Assembly (NCBI GenBank): GCA_030832135.1
Contig: JAURJS010000087.1
Coordinates: 1 to 5,165 of the forward strand
Reading direction: 5' to 3'
Length of the DNA stretch: 5,165 nt
Source: Candidatus Planktophila sp.
GTDB lineage: Bacteria; Actinomycetota; Actinomycetes; Nanopelagicales; Nanopelagicaceae
In this document: positions 1 to 5,165 of the stretch, piece by piece
Layout of the letters: every line of letters begins with the position of its first letter
How positions within the stretch are numbered: position 1 is the first letter of the stretch
The notes under the pieces: model-generated
The model's input: only the letters and a program-made list of their open reading frames with translations
Database searches by the model: none
What the model was told of the DNA's origin: nothing
Translations under genes and position numbers: made by a program

Positions 1-54
1 AGGGTCGGAACCGAGCCCTGCATCAGGCAGCGGTGAAAATCGAACGACGCGCAT
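1..54 (-). CDS. 5' end of an unidentified gene (first 18 codons)
   Basis: ATG at 54-52 opens a frame that stays open to the left edge, giving MRVVRFSPLPDAGLGSDP. It lies 16 bases after the preceding stop on the same strand, with AGATAGG at 64-58 as a weak possible ribosome-binding site. The MR-hydrophobic-ARF/VRF type of beginning recalls fumarylacetoacetate hydrolase family proteins, but 18 residues are too few to name it. It does not look like the N-terminus of Era, whose G1 loop normally appears within the first 20 or so residues. A random open frame of this length is quite possible, so the call rests mainly on strand, spacing and operon context. Confidence 0.45.
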   Translation of the reverse strand, partial: MRVVRFSPLPDAGLGSDP

Positions 55-70
55 GCGCCTATCTTAACGG

Positions 71-388
71 TTAAAGCGAGATCTCTTGGCCGTCGGCTGC
101 GATGTAATAGACGGTAGCGGTAGGGGCGAAATCCTTGATCGCCTTCACATTACCTGGCTGCGCGCCGATAGCGACGACGCTCTCAACTCCGGAAATACCT
201 GATGCAAGAGCGACAGTTAAGACTGCTTCAAAGGCGTCAAGGTTTAATGAAGGTGAGGTGACGCTGATAGCAACATATGTGCGACCTGTTGTGTCTCGTA
301 GGGCAGCAGCCTGAGCTGCTCCACTACGTGCCAAGGTATTTGTTGCAAGAGTAACGAGCTTTACATCCTCAGGATTAGTCATCACCAT
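71..388 (-). CDS. Small cytidine-deaminase-like protein lacking zinc ligands (Rv2365c type)
   Basis: A 105-residue protein resembling the small conserved protein that sits between the CorC-like gene and era in actinobacteria and is often labelled cytidine deaminase. Features shared with that group are an N-terminal PEDVKLVTLATNTLARSG segment, the strand AALRDTTGRTYVAISV (28-43), an alanine-rich helix (52-64) and a C-terminal ATVYYIAADGQEI strand (91-103), as in a shortened deaminase fold. A working cytidine deaminase needs a (C/H)AE motif and a PCxxC motif; this protein contains no cysteine and no histidine anywhere, so catalysis of that kind is excluded. Its function is unknown; a binding or scaffold role is only a guess. 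The ATG at 388-386 shares one base with the preceding stop (TAATG), and a second in-frame ATG two codons later (382-380) is possible. It ends in TAA at 73-71. Confidence 0.85.
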   Translation of the reverse strand: MVMTNPEDVKLVTLATNTLARSGAAQAAALRDTTGRTYVAISVTSPSLNLDAFEAVLTVALASGISGVESVVAIGAQPGNVKAIKDFAPTATVYYIAADGQEISL

Positions 389-1206
389 TATTCGTGATCC
401 TCTTCTACCTCTTCAACTCGCTCAATCATGACAGAGCTAATTCTACGACGACGACCAATGGGGCGCTCTGATGTGATTGACCAGCCTTCAACTGTCACAG
501 TACTGCCAGCGATAGGAACGCGGCCGAGGATCTGAGCCATCAGGCCACCTACAGTATCGATACCATCGTAATCTTCCTCGTTAATCTTGATCTTGAGCTC
601 TTCAGCCAAATCTTCAATATGAAGTGAAGCCTTAGCGCGTGCTTTATTCTCCGATAGCCAAGCGAAGCTCTCAACGCCATCGTCATATTCATCGGCAATC
701 TCACCGACAATCTCTTCGATAATATCTTCAATGGTGATGATGCCCGCTGTTCCACCATATTCATCCACAACGATGGCGAGGTGAATCTGATTGCGCTGCA
801 TATCGCGCAAGAGATCTGCAGCCTCTTTATTCTCAGGCACAAATACTGGTGGGCGCATATGTTGCTCGACCTTCTCGGCCGTCTCTGCCTCACGGTGATC
901 TAATGCGCGCTTAGCTAAATCCTTCACATATGCAATACCGATAATGTCATCGAGGTCTTCGCCTGATACCGGAATTCGTGAATATCCTGATCGAAGAGCG
1001 AGCGATAACCCCTGGCGCAAGGTCTTATTGCGTTCGACCCAGACCATCTCCGTGCGAGGAACCATAAGTTCGCGGACCAAGGTGTCACCGAGTTCGAAAT
1101 CATTATCACCAAGGTGCTTTGAATCAACCTCGATAAAGCCGCGCTTGAGGCCTAGATCGTAGAGAAAGACGAGCGATGAAGAGAGCTTCTTAAGAATTGC
1201 ATTCAC
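388..1206 (-). CDS. CorC/YbeX-like CBS-pair protein without the DUF21 membrane domain
   Basis: Member of the HlyC/CorC (hemolysin-like, TlyC) family. In E. coli CorC/YbeX is linked to magnesium and cobalt efflux and, more recently, ribosome maturation; the role here is unproven. From GTG 1206 it has 272 residues. A short lead-in (to about 35) contains DLGLKRGFIE, which matches the linker that follows DUF21 in longer homologues. Then come a CBS pair (about 40-175, with MVPRTEMVW at 48-56 and IVVDEYGGTAGIITIEDIIEEIVGEI at 155-180, the family hallmark) and a CorC_HlyC domain (about 185-265), ending in an acidic tail. No transmembrane segment is present, so it should be soluble. Start choice is uncertain: GTG at 1206 overlaps the ybeY stop (TAGTG), like the other junctions here, whereas GTG at 1236 would add ten residues encoded inside the ybeY end. 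Neither has a clear ribosome-binding site. Confidence 0.92.
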   Translation of the reverse strand: MNAILKKLSSSLVFLYDLGLKRGFIEVDSKHLGDNDFELGDTLVRELMVPRTEMVWVERNKTLRQGLSLALRSGYSRIPVSGEDLDDIIGIAYVKDLAKRALDHREAETAEKVEQHMRPPVFVPENKEAADLLRDMQRNQIHLAIVVDEYGGTAGIITIEDIIEEIVGEIADEYDDGVESFAWLSENKARAKASLHIEDLAEELKIKINEEDYDGIDTVGGLMAQILGRVPIAGSTVTVEGWSITSERPIGRRRRISSVMIERVEEVEEDHE

Positions 1207-1655
1207 TACAGGGGTGTCCCATTCTTTGTTTCCCACTTTTTGACGATGGTCTCTTGAAGATCGAACATGACCTTCTCTTCATCTCTATCAGCATGGTCAT
1301 AGCCCAAGATATGGAGCAAGCCATGTGCCGCCAAGATAAATATTTCATGATCTGTGCTGTGGCCGGCGGTGGTTGCCTGCTGGGCTGCAACTAGTGGGTC
1401 AATCACAATATCGCCGAGCATTACTGGGTCGTTCTTTCCTTCTGGCATATCCATCGGAAATGAGAGAACGTCTGTCGTTCCCGATTCATCCATCCACTTA
1501 ATGTGGAGCTCTTCCATCTCTTGATCATCGACAAAGGTGACAGAAATTTCGCACTCCGGGTGGAGCTCCATATAAGCAATACCAAAGGTGAGGAGAGATT
1601 CAATCTCACGCTCAGGGGCGGCAACACCTGAGCGATTCGTAACTTCTACAGTCAT
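1206..1655 (-). CDS. ybeY: YbeY, endoribonuclease / rRNA maturation factor
   Basis: Zinc-dependent single-strand endoribonuclease involved in 16S rRNA 3'-end maturation and quality control of 70S ribosomes. The protein has 149 residues, usual for the family. The zinc-binding signature HGLLHILGYDH is intact at 111-121, with ligands H111, H115 and H121. The upstream motif TTDVLSFPMD (60-69) is also typical, preceded by the HIKWMD segment that actinobacteria use in place of the LNxxYR seen in proteobacteria. The ATG start at 1655-1653 overlaps the phoH stop in an ATGA, so ribosomes probably pass directly from phoH. The stop TAG (1208-1206) overlaps a GTG that could start the next gene. The phoH-ybeY-corC series is also found in Escherichia coli as ybeZ-ybeY-ybeX, which supports a shared role in ribosome or RNA maintenance. 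Confidence 0.97.
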   Translation of the reverse strand: MTVEVTNRSGVAAPEREIESLLTFGIAYMELHPECEISVTFVDDQEMEELHIKWMDESGTTDVLSFPMDMPEGKNDPVMLGDIVIDPLVAAQQATTAGHSTDHEIFILAAHGLLHILGYDHADRDEEKVMFDLQETIVKKWETKNGTPL

Positions 1656-2638
1656 AGCTTCTTAGTGATACTCACTGGCGCATGCTTTGTAGCATCGTAT
1701 GCGTCATATGCCTTGACGATATCGCCAATCAAACGGTGGCGAACAACATCGTCTGCGGTGAGCTCCATAAATGAGATATCTGCAACGCCTTCAAGAATTG
1801 AGCGGATGATTGCAAGACCGCTGCGTTGACCGTTAGGAAGATCGTTCTGAGTGATATCACCGGTAATCACCATCTTTGAACCAAAGCCGAGGCGAGTTAG
1901 GAACATCTTCATCTGCTCAGGAGTTGTGTTCTGCGCTTCATCAAGGATGATAAATGCATCGTTGAGTGTGCGACCGCGCATAAAGGCAAGTGGAGCAACT
2001 TCAATAATTCCTGATTGAATTAAGCGAGGAATTGAATCTGCATCAATCATGTCGTGGAGGGCATCAAAGAGCGGGCGAAGATATGGGTCAATCTTCTCAT
2101 TGAGCGTGCCAGGCAAGAATCCAAGCTTCTCCCCTGCCTCTACTGCGGGACGAGACAAGATGATGCGGTTGACCTGCTTAGCTTGAAGGGCAGCAACCGC
2201 CTTTGCCATTGCAAGATATGTCTTACCAGTTCCAGCTGGACCGATTCCAAAGGTGATGGTGTTCTCTTCAATCGCATCGACATAGCTCTTCTGATTAGCT
2301 GTCTTTGGACGAATCGTCTTACCGCGATTGCTGACAATGTTGAGTGAGAGAACTTCACCTGGGCTCTTGGCAGGTGTTGCCTCAATCATCGCGATGCTGC
2401 GAAGAACAGCGGTTACATCGAGTGACTGACCAGAGCGAATGACAACGAGCATCTCGCCAAATAGCTTCTCGAGCGCCATGCAATCGATGTGAGGTCCGCG
2501 AAGAGTGATCTCATTTCCACGGACGGTGATGTTGACTGAAGGAAAGGCGGCTTCGATTGCCAAGATATTGGTATCGCCCGCGCCAAGGAGAGCAACCATC
2601 GGAATGGCAGGTGGAATAGTGACCAAGAGGCGCTCCAT
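1652..2638 (-). CDS. phoH: PhoH family ATPase (PhoH/YbeZ)
   Basis: Cytoplasmic P-loop NTPase of the PhoH family, thought to act in RNA metabolism; its bacterial neighbour and likely partner is the endonuclease YbeY. The exact reaction is not settled for the family. The 328 residues comprise an N-terminal KH-like region (about 10-85, including PMVALLGAGD and a VRGNEITLRG strand) followed by the ATPase domain. Walker A is GPAGTGKT at 133-140 and Walker B is FIILDEAQN at 229-237. A TGDITQND motif lies at 259-266, and an arginine-containing VVRHRLIGDIVKAY segment at 298-311 could supply an arginine finger. ATG at 2638 is the start because the in-frame sequence just upstream has a TAG stop, and the N-terminus aligns with other actinobacterial PhoH proteins. 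The stop overlaps the ybeY start by four bases (ATGA), implying coupled translation. The gene name is historical; nothing here points to phosphate control. Confidence 0.97.
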   Translation of the reverse strand: MERLLVTIPPAIPMVALLGAGDTNILAIEAAFPSVNITVRGNEITLRGPHIDCMALEKLFGEMLVVIRSGQSLDVTAVLRSIAMIEATPAKSPGEVLSLNIVSNRGKTIRPKTANQKSYVDAIEENTITFGIGPAGTGKTYLAMAKAVAALQAKQVNRIILSRPAVEAGEKLGFLPGTLNEKIDPYLRPLFDALHDMIDADSIPRLIQSGIIEVAPLAFMRGRTLNDAFIILDEAQNTTPEQMKMFLTRLGFGSKMVITGDITQNDLPNGQRSGLAIIRSILEGVADISFMELTADDVVRHRLIGDIVKAYDAYDATKHAPVSITKKL

Positions 2639-2674
2639 ATGAGTGAAAATCTATCGGGTGTGAGGGGTTTTCAC
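2639..2674 (-). other. Intergenic gap between rsmE and phoH with a 7-base inverted repeat
   Basis: This is the largest non-coding gap between complete genes here (32 bases, 2639-2670). A perfect inverted repeat, GTGAAAA at 2643-2649 and TTTTCAC at 2668-2674, flanks an 18-base loop and takes in the rsmE stop codon. It has no GC-rich stem followed by a T-run, so it is not a convincing terminator. It could weakly fold in mRNA just upstream of the phoH start or be chance. No promoter boxes or strong ribosome-binding site for phoH were recognised. Confidence 0.3.
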
Positions 2675-3399
2675 CACACAGAAAGGGCCGTGTTGACCGC
2701 AGCAAGGGCTGCCAATCCGGCATGAGCTGAGCGCAGAATCGGCCTTCCCATCAGAACAACCTTGGCGCCAGCGGCTGCAAAGCTCTCAACTTCCTCATCC
2801 GTCAGCCCACCTTCAGGCCCGACGATGATTGCAACCTTGGCGCTGGCAGGCAGCGCTGAAGGTGTAACTACCTGTGAGATTCTCTGGAGCGCAGATTCAT
2901 GGAAGACGAGTGCAAGATCTGCCTTTGCAATCTCATCGACAACTCCTTCAGTGGTTGCAACGCCGCTGACTTCAGGGATGCGAAAGCGTCGAGATTGCTT
3001 TGATGCTTCGCGAGCTGTCTGCTGCAACTTCCCAATCTTCTCATCGGCGCGACCGATACTTCTTGCAGCCTTCCACATCACGATGCGATCTGCGCCGCCC
3101 TCAGTTGATAACTCAATCGACTCTTTGATGCGATCGCCCTTAGGAATAGCCTGAATGATTGTAAATTGCTGCGATAGCGCCTCTTCAAAACCTGTGGCGA
3201 GAACGCGAACTGTCATCGACTTCTTATTGACATTATCGACGCTCACTTTAGACCAAGCGCCCTTGCCATCACTTAAGTTAAAGATTTCACCTGCGGCAAT
3301 ACGTAATACCTTGATTGCATGGTGCGCATCATCGCTATCGAATTCATAACGACTTCCCACCGCAGTAGGGAGATCTTCAACGAAGAATAAGGTCAACAT
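2671..3399 (-). CDS. rsmE: RsmE, 16S rRNA (uracil-1498 N3)-methyltransferase
   Basis: Transfers a methyl group from S-adenosylmethionine to N3 of U1498 in helix 44 of 16S rRNA, near the decoding site of the 30S subunit. The 242 residues match the family length. An N-terminal PUA-like RNA-binding domain (about 1-70, with DDAHHAIKVLR at 23-33) precedes a SPOUT (trefoil-knot) methyltransferase domain. Landmarks are QAIPKGDR (83-90), TEGGADRIVMWKAARS (99-114), REASKQSRR (130-138), the SAM-binding loop VGPEGGLTDEE (193-203) and GRPILRSAHAG (218-228). The last motif differs from the more usual form ending RTETA or RTSTAG. The ATG start at 3399-3397 shares one base with the dnaJ stop, and no ribosome-binding site is obvious before it, so translational coupling to dnaJ is likely. 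Position between dnaJ and phoH agrees with actinobacterial synteny. Confidence 0.96.
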   Translation of the reverse strand: MLTLFFVEDLPTAVGSRYEFDSDDAHHAIKVLRIAAGEIFNLSDGKGAWSKVSVDNVNKKSMTVRVLATGFEEALSQQFTIIQAIPKGDRIKESIELSTEGGADRIVMWKAARSIGRADEKIGKLQQTAREASKQSRRFRIPEVSGVATTEGVVDEIAKADLALVFHESALQRISQVVTPSALPASAKVAIIVGPEGGLTDEEVESFAAAGAKVVLMGRPILRSAHAGLAALAAVNTALSVW

Positions 3400-4511
3400 C
3401 AGCGATGGAATGCATCTCTGAACTTAGCGAAGAGCCCATCCTGGTGACGCTTGAGCGTGACATCGCCATCCTTCTCACCACGTGCTTTAGCAAATTCCTT
3501 GAGCAACTTCTCTTGCTCGCGACTGAGTTTATGTGGAGTCTCAATATCGACATGAACAATGAGGTCACCGCGATGAGTCGAGCGAAGGCGAGTCATTCCC
3601 TTGCCCTTGATTGAAACGGTTGTTCCGCTCTGAGTTCCAGCCTTAATCTGAAGATCGAGCGGACCATCGAGGGCCTCCACCTTCACGGTTGTACCGAGAG
3701 TTGCCGCGGCAAATGGGATTGAGATAGCTACATGGAGATTCTCGCCATCACGTAGGAGGAAATCATGATCCTTCTCAACAATTTCAACATAGAGATCGCC
3801 TGCAGGTCCCCCGCCAGCTCCGACTTCTCCACGCCCTGACATCTGAATTCTGTTACCGGTCTCAACACCTGCTGGGACCTTGATGTTGATGTTCTGCTTT
3901 GCGCGCACACGACCATCACCAGCACATTCACGACAAGGATCTGTAATGACTGATCCATAACCAGAGCAGCTGCTACATGGTCGTGATGTCATTACCTGAC
4001 CTAAGAATGATTTCTGAACATATTGCATTTCACCACGACCACCGCAAACTTTGCAGGTCTCTGGGTGCGAGTTATTTGCAGTGCCTTGTCCGGTGCAGAC
4101 TTCACAGACAATTGCGCTCTCGATAGTGATATCGCGCTCTGTTCCAAAGCATGCTTCGTGGAGATCTACCTCAATCCGAATGAGCGCATCTTGTCCCTGG
4201 CGCATTCGTGGACGAGGTCCACGGTTTCCACCGCCACCAAAGAATGCATCCATGATGTCGCTAAATCCACCGCCACCAAAGCCACCACCGAAGTCGTTAA
4301 AACCGCCACGACCGCCCATGTCATAGTTCTGTCGCTTCTGCGGATCACTTAAGACGTCGTAGGCAGCGGTTACTTCTTTAAATTTATTCTGAACCTCAGG
4401 ATCTGGATTGACATCAGGGTGAAGCTCACGAGCAATCTTGCGATATGCCTTCTTAATCTCATCTTGAGTTGCGCCGCGTTCGACGTTGAGGAGCTGATAA
4501 AGGTCAGACAT
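3399..4511 (-). CDS. dnaJ: DnaJ, Hsp40 co-chaperone (actinobacterial DnaJ2 type)
   Basis: Cytoplasmic J-domain protein that delivers unfolded clients to DnaK and stimulates its ATPase. The 370 residues show the full type I layout: a J domain at 1-65 with the HPD motif at 31-33; a Gly/Phe-rich linker at about 66-100; four CxxCxGxG zinc modules starting at C136, C153, C179 and C193, which would bind two zinc ions; then two beta-rich substrate-binding domains and a C-terminal dimerisation region to residue 370. No key residue is missing. ATG is at 4511-4509, five bases after the hrcA stop. A GGAGAG stretch at 4529-4524 inside the end of hrcA is a possible, rather distant ribosome-binding site. 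The stop overlaps the rsmE start by one base (TGATG). Neither dnaK nor grpE lies next to it, so this is probably the second, HrcA-linked dnaJ of actinobacteria (as Rv2373c in M. tuberculosis) rather than the dnaK-operon copy; that assignment rests on context. Confidence 0.98.
   Translation of the reverse strand: MSDLYQLLNVERGATQDEIKKAYRKIARELHPDVNPDPEVQNKFKEVTAAYDVLSDPQKRQNYDMGGRGGFNDFGGGFGGGGFSDIMDAFFGGGGNRGPRPRMRQGQDALIRIEVDLHEACFGTERDITIESAIVCEVCTGQGTANNSHPETCKVCGGRGEMQYVQKSFLGQVMTSRPCSSCSGYGSVITDPCRECAGDGRVRAKQNINIKVPAGVETGNRIQMSGRGEVGAGGGPAGDLYVEIVEKDHDFLLRDGENLHVAISIPFAAATLGTTVKVEALDGPLDLQIKAGTQSGTTVSIKGKGMTRLRSTHRGDLIVHVDIETPHKLSREQEKLLKEFAKARGEKDGDVTLKRHQDGLFAKFRDAFHR
4228..4281. repeat. 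15-base in-frame direct repeat in the Gly/Phe linker of dnaJ
   Basis: The sequence ccaccgccaccaaag occurs at 4228-4242 and again at 4267-4281, 39 bases (13 codons) apart. On the minus strand both copies encode a Phe-Gly-Gly-Gly-Gly stretch of the DnaJ linker. This is a low-complexity coding repeat; slippage or recombination between copies would change linker length in frame. It is not a mobile or regulatory element. Confidence 0.6.
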
Positions 4512-4516
4512 AGCTA

Positions 4517-5165
4517 CTAAGCACTCTCCGTAATAAATCGTCCGATATAGCGAGCCACTGCAGAGACAGCGGACATGGAGCCAGCGTAATCCATTCGAGT
4601 TGGGCCGAGAACTCCGAGAGCACCGCCCTGGCTATTTTCAAAGCCATAACCCACCGTTACGAGTGAGGTTGTCTGCAGATGAGCATCTTTCTGCTCACTA
4701 CCGATTGTCACATTAACCGTTGGGTTGGCATCATCGAGCAGGCGTAAGAGAACTACCTGCTCCTCCAAAGCTTCAAGGATCGATGAGAGGTCGGTGCCAT
4801 CTCCAGAGCGAGCAAGGTGTGCGGTTCCTGAGATCGCCATCTTCTCTCGCCCTTGCGAATCACCGATGATCGGATATTTCACCACTGCAACTTGCTTTGT
4901 AATATCTGAGAGCAACTTCGCACTGCGCTTGAGCATCTCATCAAGGTCATAGGAACCATCGAGGAAGGTCTCGATCGCGCGACGTTCGGCACTGGAGAGC
5001 GGCTTAACCGTTGCCAACTTGTCAACGAAGATTCGATAACCACGATCTGTTGGAATACGACCTGCGCTTGTGTGAGGCTGGGTGATTAAACCTTCTTCTT
5101 CAAGTACTGCCATCTCATTACGAATGGTGGCGGGAGAAATGCCAAGTGAATGGTTCTCAGCAATC
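4517..5165 (-). CDS. hrcA: HrcA, heat-inducible transcription repressor (5' end outside the window; centrally shortened)
   Basis: HrcA binds CIRCE operators and represses class I chaperone genes such as groES/groEL and dnaK; GroEL assists its folding. The frame is open to the right edge, so the true start and roughly the first 25-35 residues are missing; 215 codons are visible, ending in TAG at 4519-4517. Visible residues 9-36 carry the end of the winged helix (ISPATIRNEMAVLEEEG, then PHTSAGRIPTDRGYR), a family signature. The C-terminal GAF-like part is also clear: SGTAHLARS (112-120), ILEALEEQVVLLRLL (129-143), GVLGPTRMDYAGSM (184-197). Between VAVVKYP (92-98) and REKMAISGTAHL (106-117) only about seven residues remain. 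Family members usually have about 80 more residues there, including the inserted dimerisation domain. The expected full length is therefore about 250 residues against the usual 340 or so. Identity is secure; the effect of the loss on function is unknown. It lies directly upstream of dnaJ, the usual actinobacterial arrangement. Confidence 0.95.
   Translation of the reverse strand, partial: IAENHSLGISPATIRNEMAVLEEEGLITQPHTSAGRIPTDRGYRIFVDKLATVKPLSSAERRAIETFLDGSYDLDEMLKRSAKLLSDITKQVAVVKYPIIGDSQGREKMAISGTAHLARSGDGTDLSSILEALEEQVVLLRLLDDANPTVNVTIGSEQKDAHLQTTSLVTVGYGFENSQGGALGVLGPTRMDYAGSMSAVSAVARYIGRFITESA

Larger units (their letters stand above)
1..5165 (-). other. Single polycistronic cluster hrcA-dnaJ-rsmE-phoH-ybeY-corC-like-cdd-like
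   Basis: All recognised genes share one strand, with junctions of +5 bases (hrcA/dnaJ), -1 (dnaJ/rsmE), +32 (rsmE/phoH), -4 (phoH/ybeY), -1 or -31 (ybeY/corC-like), -1 (corC-like/cdd-like) and +16 (edge gene). No terminator or internal promoter could be recognised, so one transcript is the simplest reading. Its promoter, and any CIRCE operator (TTAGCACTC-N9-GAGTGCTAA), would lie upstream of hrcA or beyond, outside the window. No full CIRCE was found inside. Confidence 0.8.

Noticed and set aside
1..20. TCGG-AA-CCGA symmetry near the left edge as a terminator stem
   Set aside because: The loop would be only two bases and there is no T-run on either side.
1..74. Plus-strand frame entering from the left edge and ending at TAA 72-74, as the tail of a convergent gene
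   Set aside because: Its 23 residues resemble nothing known, it would overlap the end of the deaminase-like gene, and the minus-strand ATG fits the operon better. It cannot be fully excluded from 74 bases.
71..388. Calling the small gene an active cytidine deaminase (cdd)
   Set aside because: There are no cysteines or histidines in the protein, so no zinc site is possible.
944..1394. Short plus-strand frames over corC-like and ybeY
   Set aside because: They are antisense to conserved genes, have no family resemblance and no convincing ribosome-binding site.
2762..3154. 130-codon plus-strand open frame within rsmE
   Set aside because: It lies wholly antisense to a well-supported rsmE with all family motifs, has a composition rich in Ser/Ala/Thr typical of shadow frames, and shows no recognisable domain.
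4023..4352. Plus-strand open frames opposite the dnaJ zinc-finger and Gly/Phe region, one ending in a proline-rich tract
   Set aside because: The proline run is the antisense reading of glycine codons in the DnaJ linker; dnaJ itself is intact on the other strand.
4512..4530. GAGTGCTTAG at the hrcA end as half of a CIRCE operator (GAGTGCTAA)
   Set aside because: It resembles one CIRCE arm with an extra T, but no matching TTAGCACTC arm lies nine bases away, and the bases are the hrcA stop region. It is probably coincidence.

Overview
The window is one uninterrupted minus-strand gene cluster from what looks like an actinobacterium. Read in transcription order (right to left) it runs: hrcA (5' end cut by the window edge), dnaJ, rsmE, phoH, ybeY, a CorC-like CBS-domain gene, a small cytidine-deaminase-like gene, then the first 18 codons of a further gene leaving at the left edge. 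This is the order known from actinobacteria (in Mycobacterium tuberculosis the Rv2374c-Rv2365c region). The base composition is near 50% GC by eye and the intergenic space is almost nil. Both are more like a small-genome aquatic actinobacterium (acI/Nanopelagicales or a similar streamlined group) than a high-GC soil relative. That placement is inference; the synteny is direct.

Layout: hrcA 5165-4517, dnaJ 4511-3399, rsmE 3399-2671, phoH 2638-1652, ybeY 1655-1206, corC-like 1206 (or 1236)-388, cdd-like 388-71, edge gene 54-1. Neighbouring genes are separated by 5 bases (hrcA/dnaJ), overlap by 1 base (dnaJ/rsmE TGATG; corC/cdd-like TAATG; ybeY/corC TAGTG if the downstream GTG is used) or by 4 bases (phoH/ybeY ATGA). 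The largest gaps are 32 bases (rsmE/phoH) and 16 bases (cdd-like/edge gene). No rho-independent terminator, RNA gene, mobile element or CRISPR array was seen, and there is no stretch over 300 bases without a gene.

The genes join protein quality control (HrcA, the repressor of class I heat-shock genes, and the co-chaperone DnaJ) to ribosome maintenance (RsmE methylates 16S rRNA; YbeY is a 16S rRNA-processing and ribosome quality-control endonuclease; PhoH is an ATPase regularly linked to YbeY). Translational coupling through the overlaps probably keeps their output together.

The notable departures from the family pattern are two apparent clean in-frame domain losses. HrcA seems to lack roughly 80 residues of its central region. 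The CorC-like protein has no membrane (DUF21) domain, unlike the usual actinobacterial version. In addition, the small deaminase-like protein contains no cysteine or histidine at all, so it cannot hold the catalytic zinc of a true cytidine deaminase. The gene after it does not begin like Era, which is the expected neighbour.
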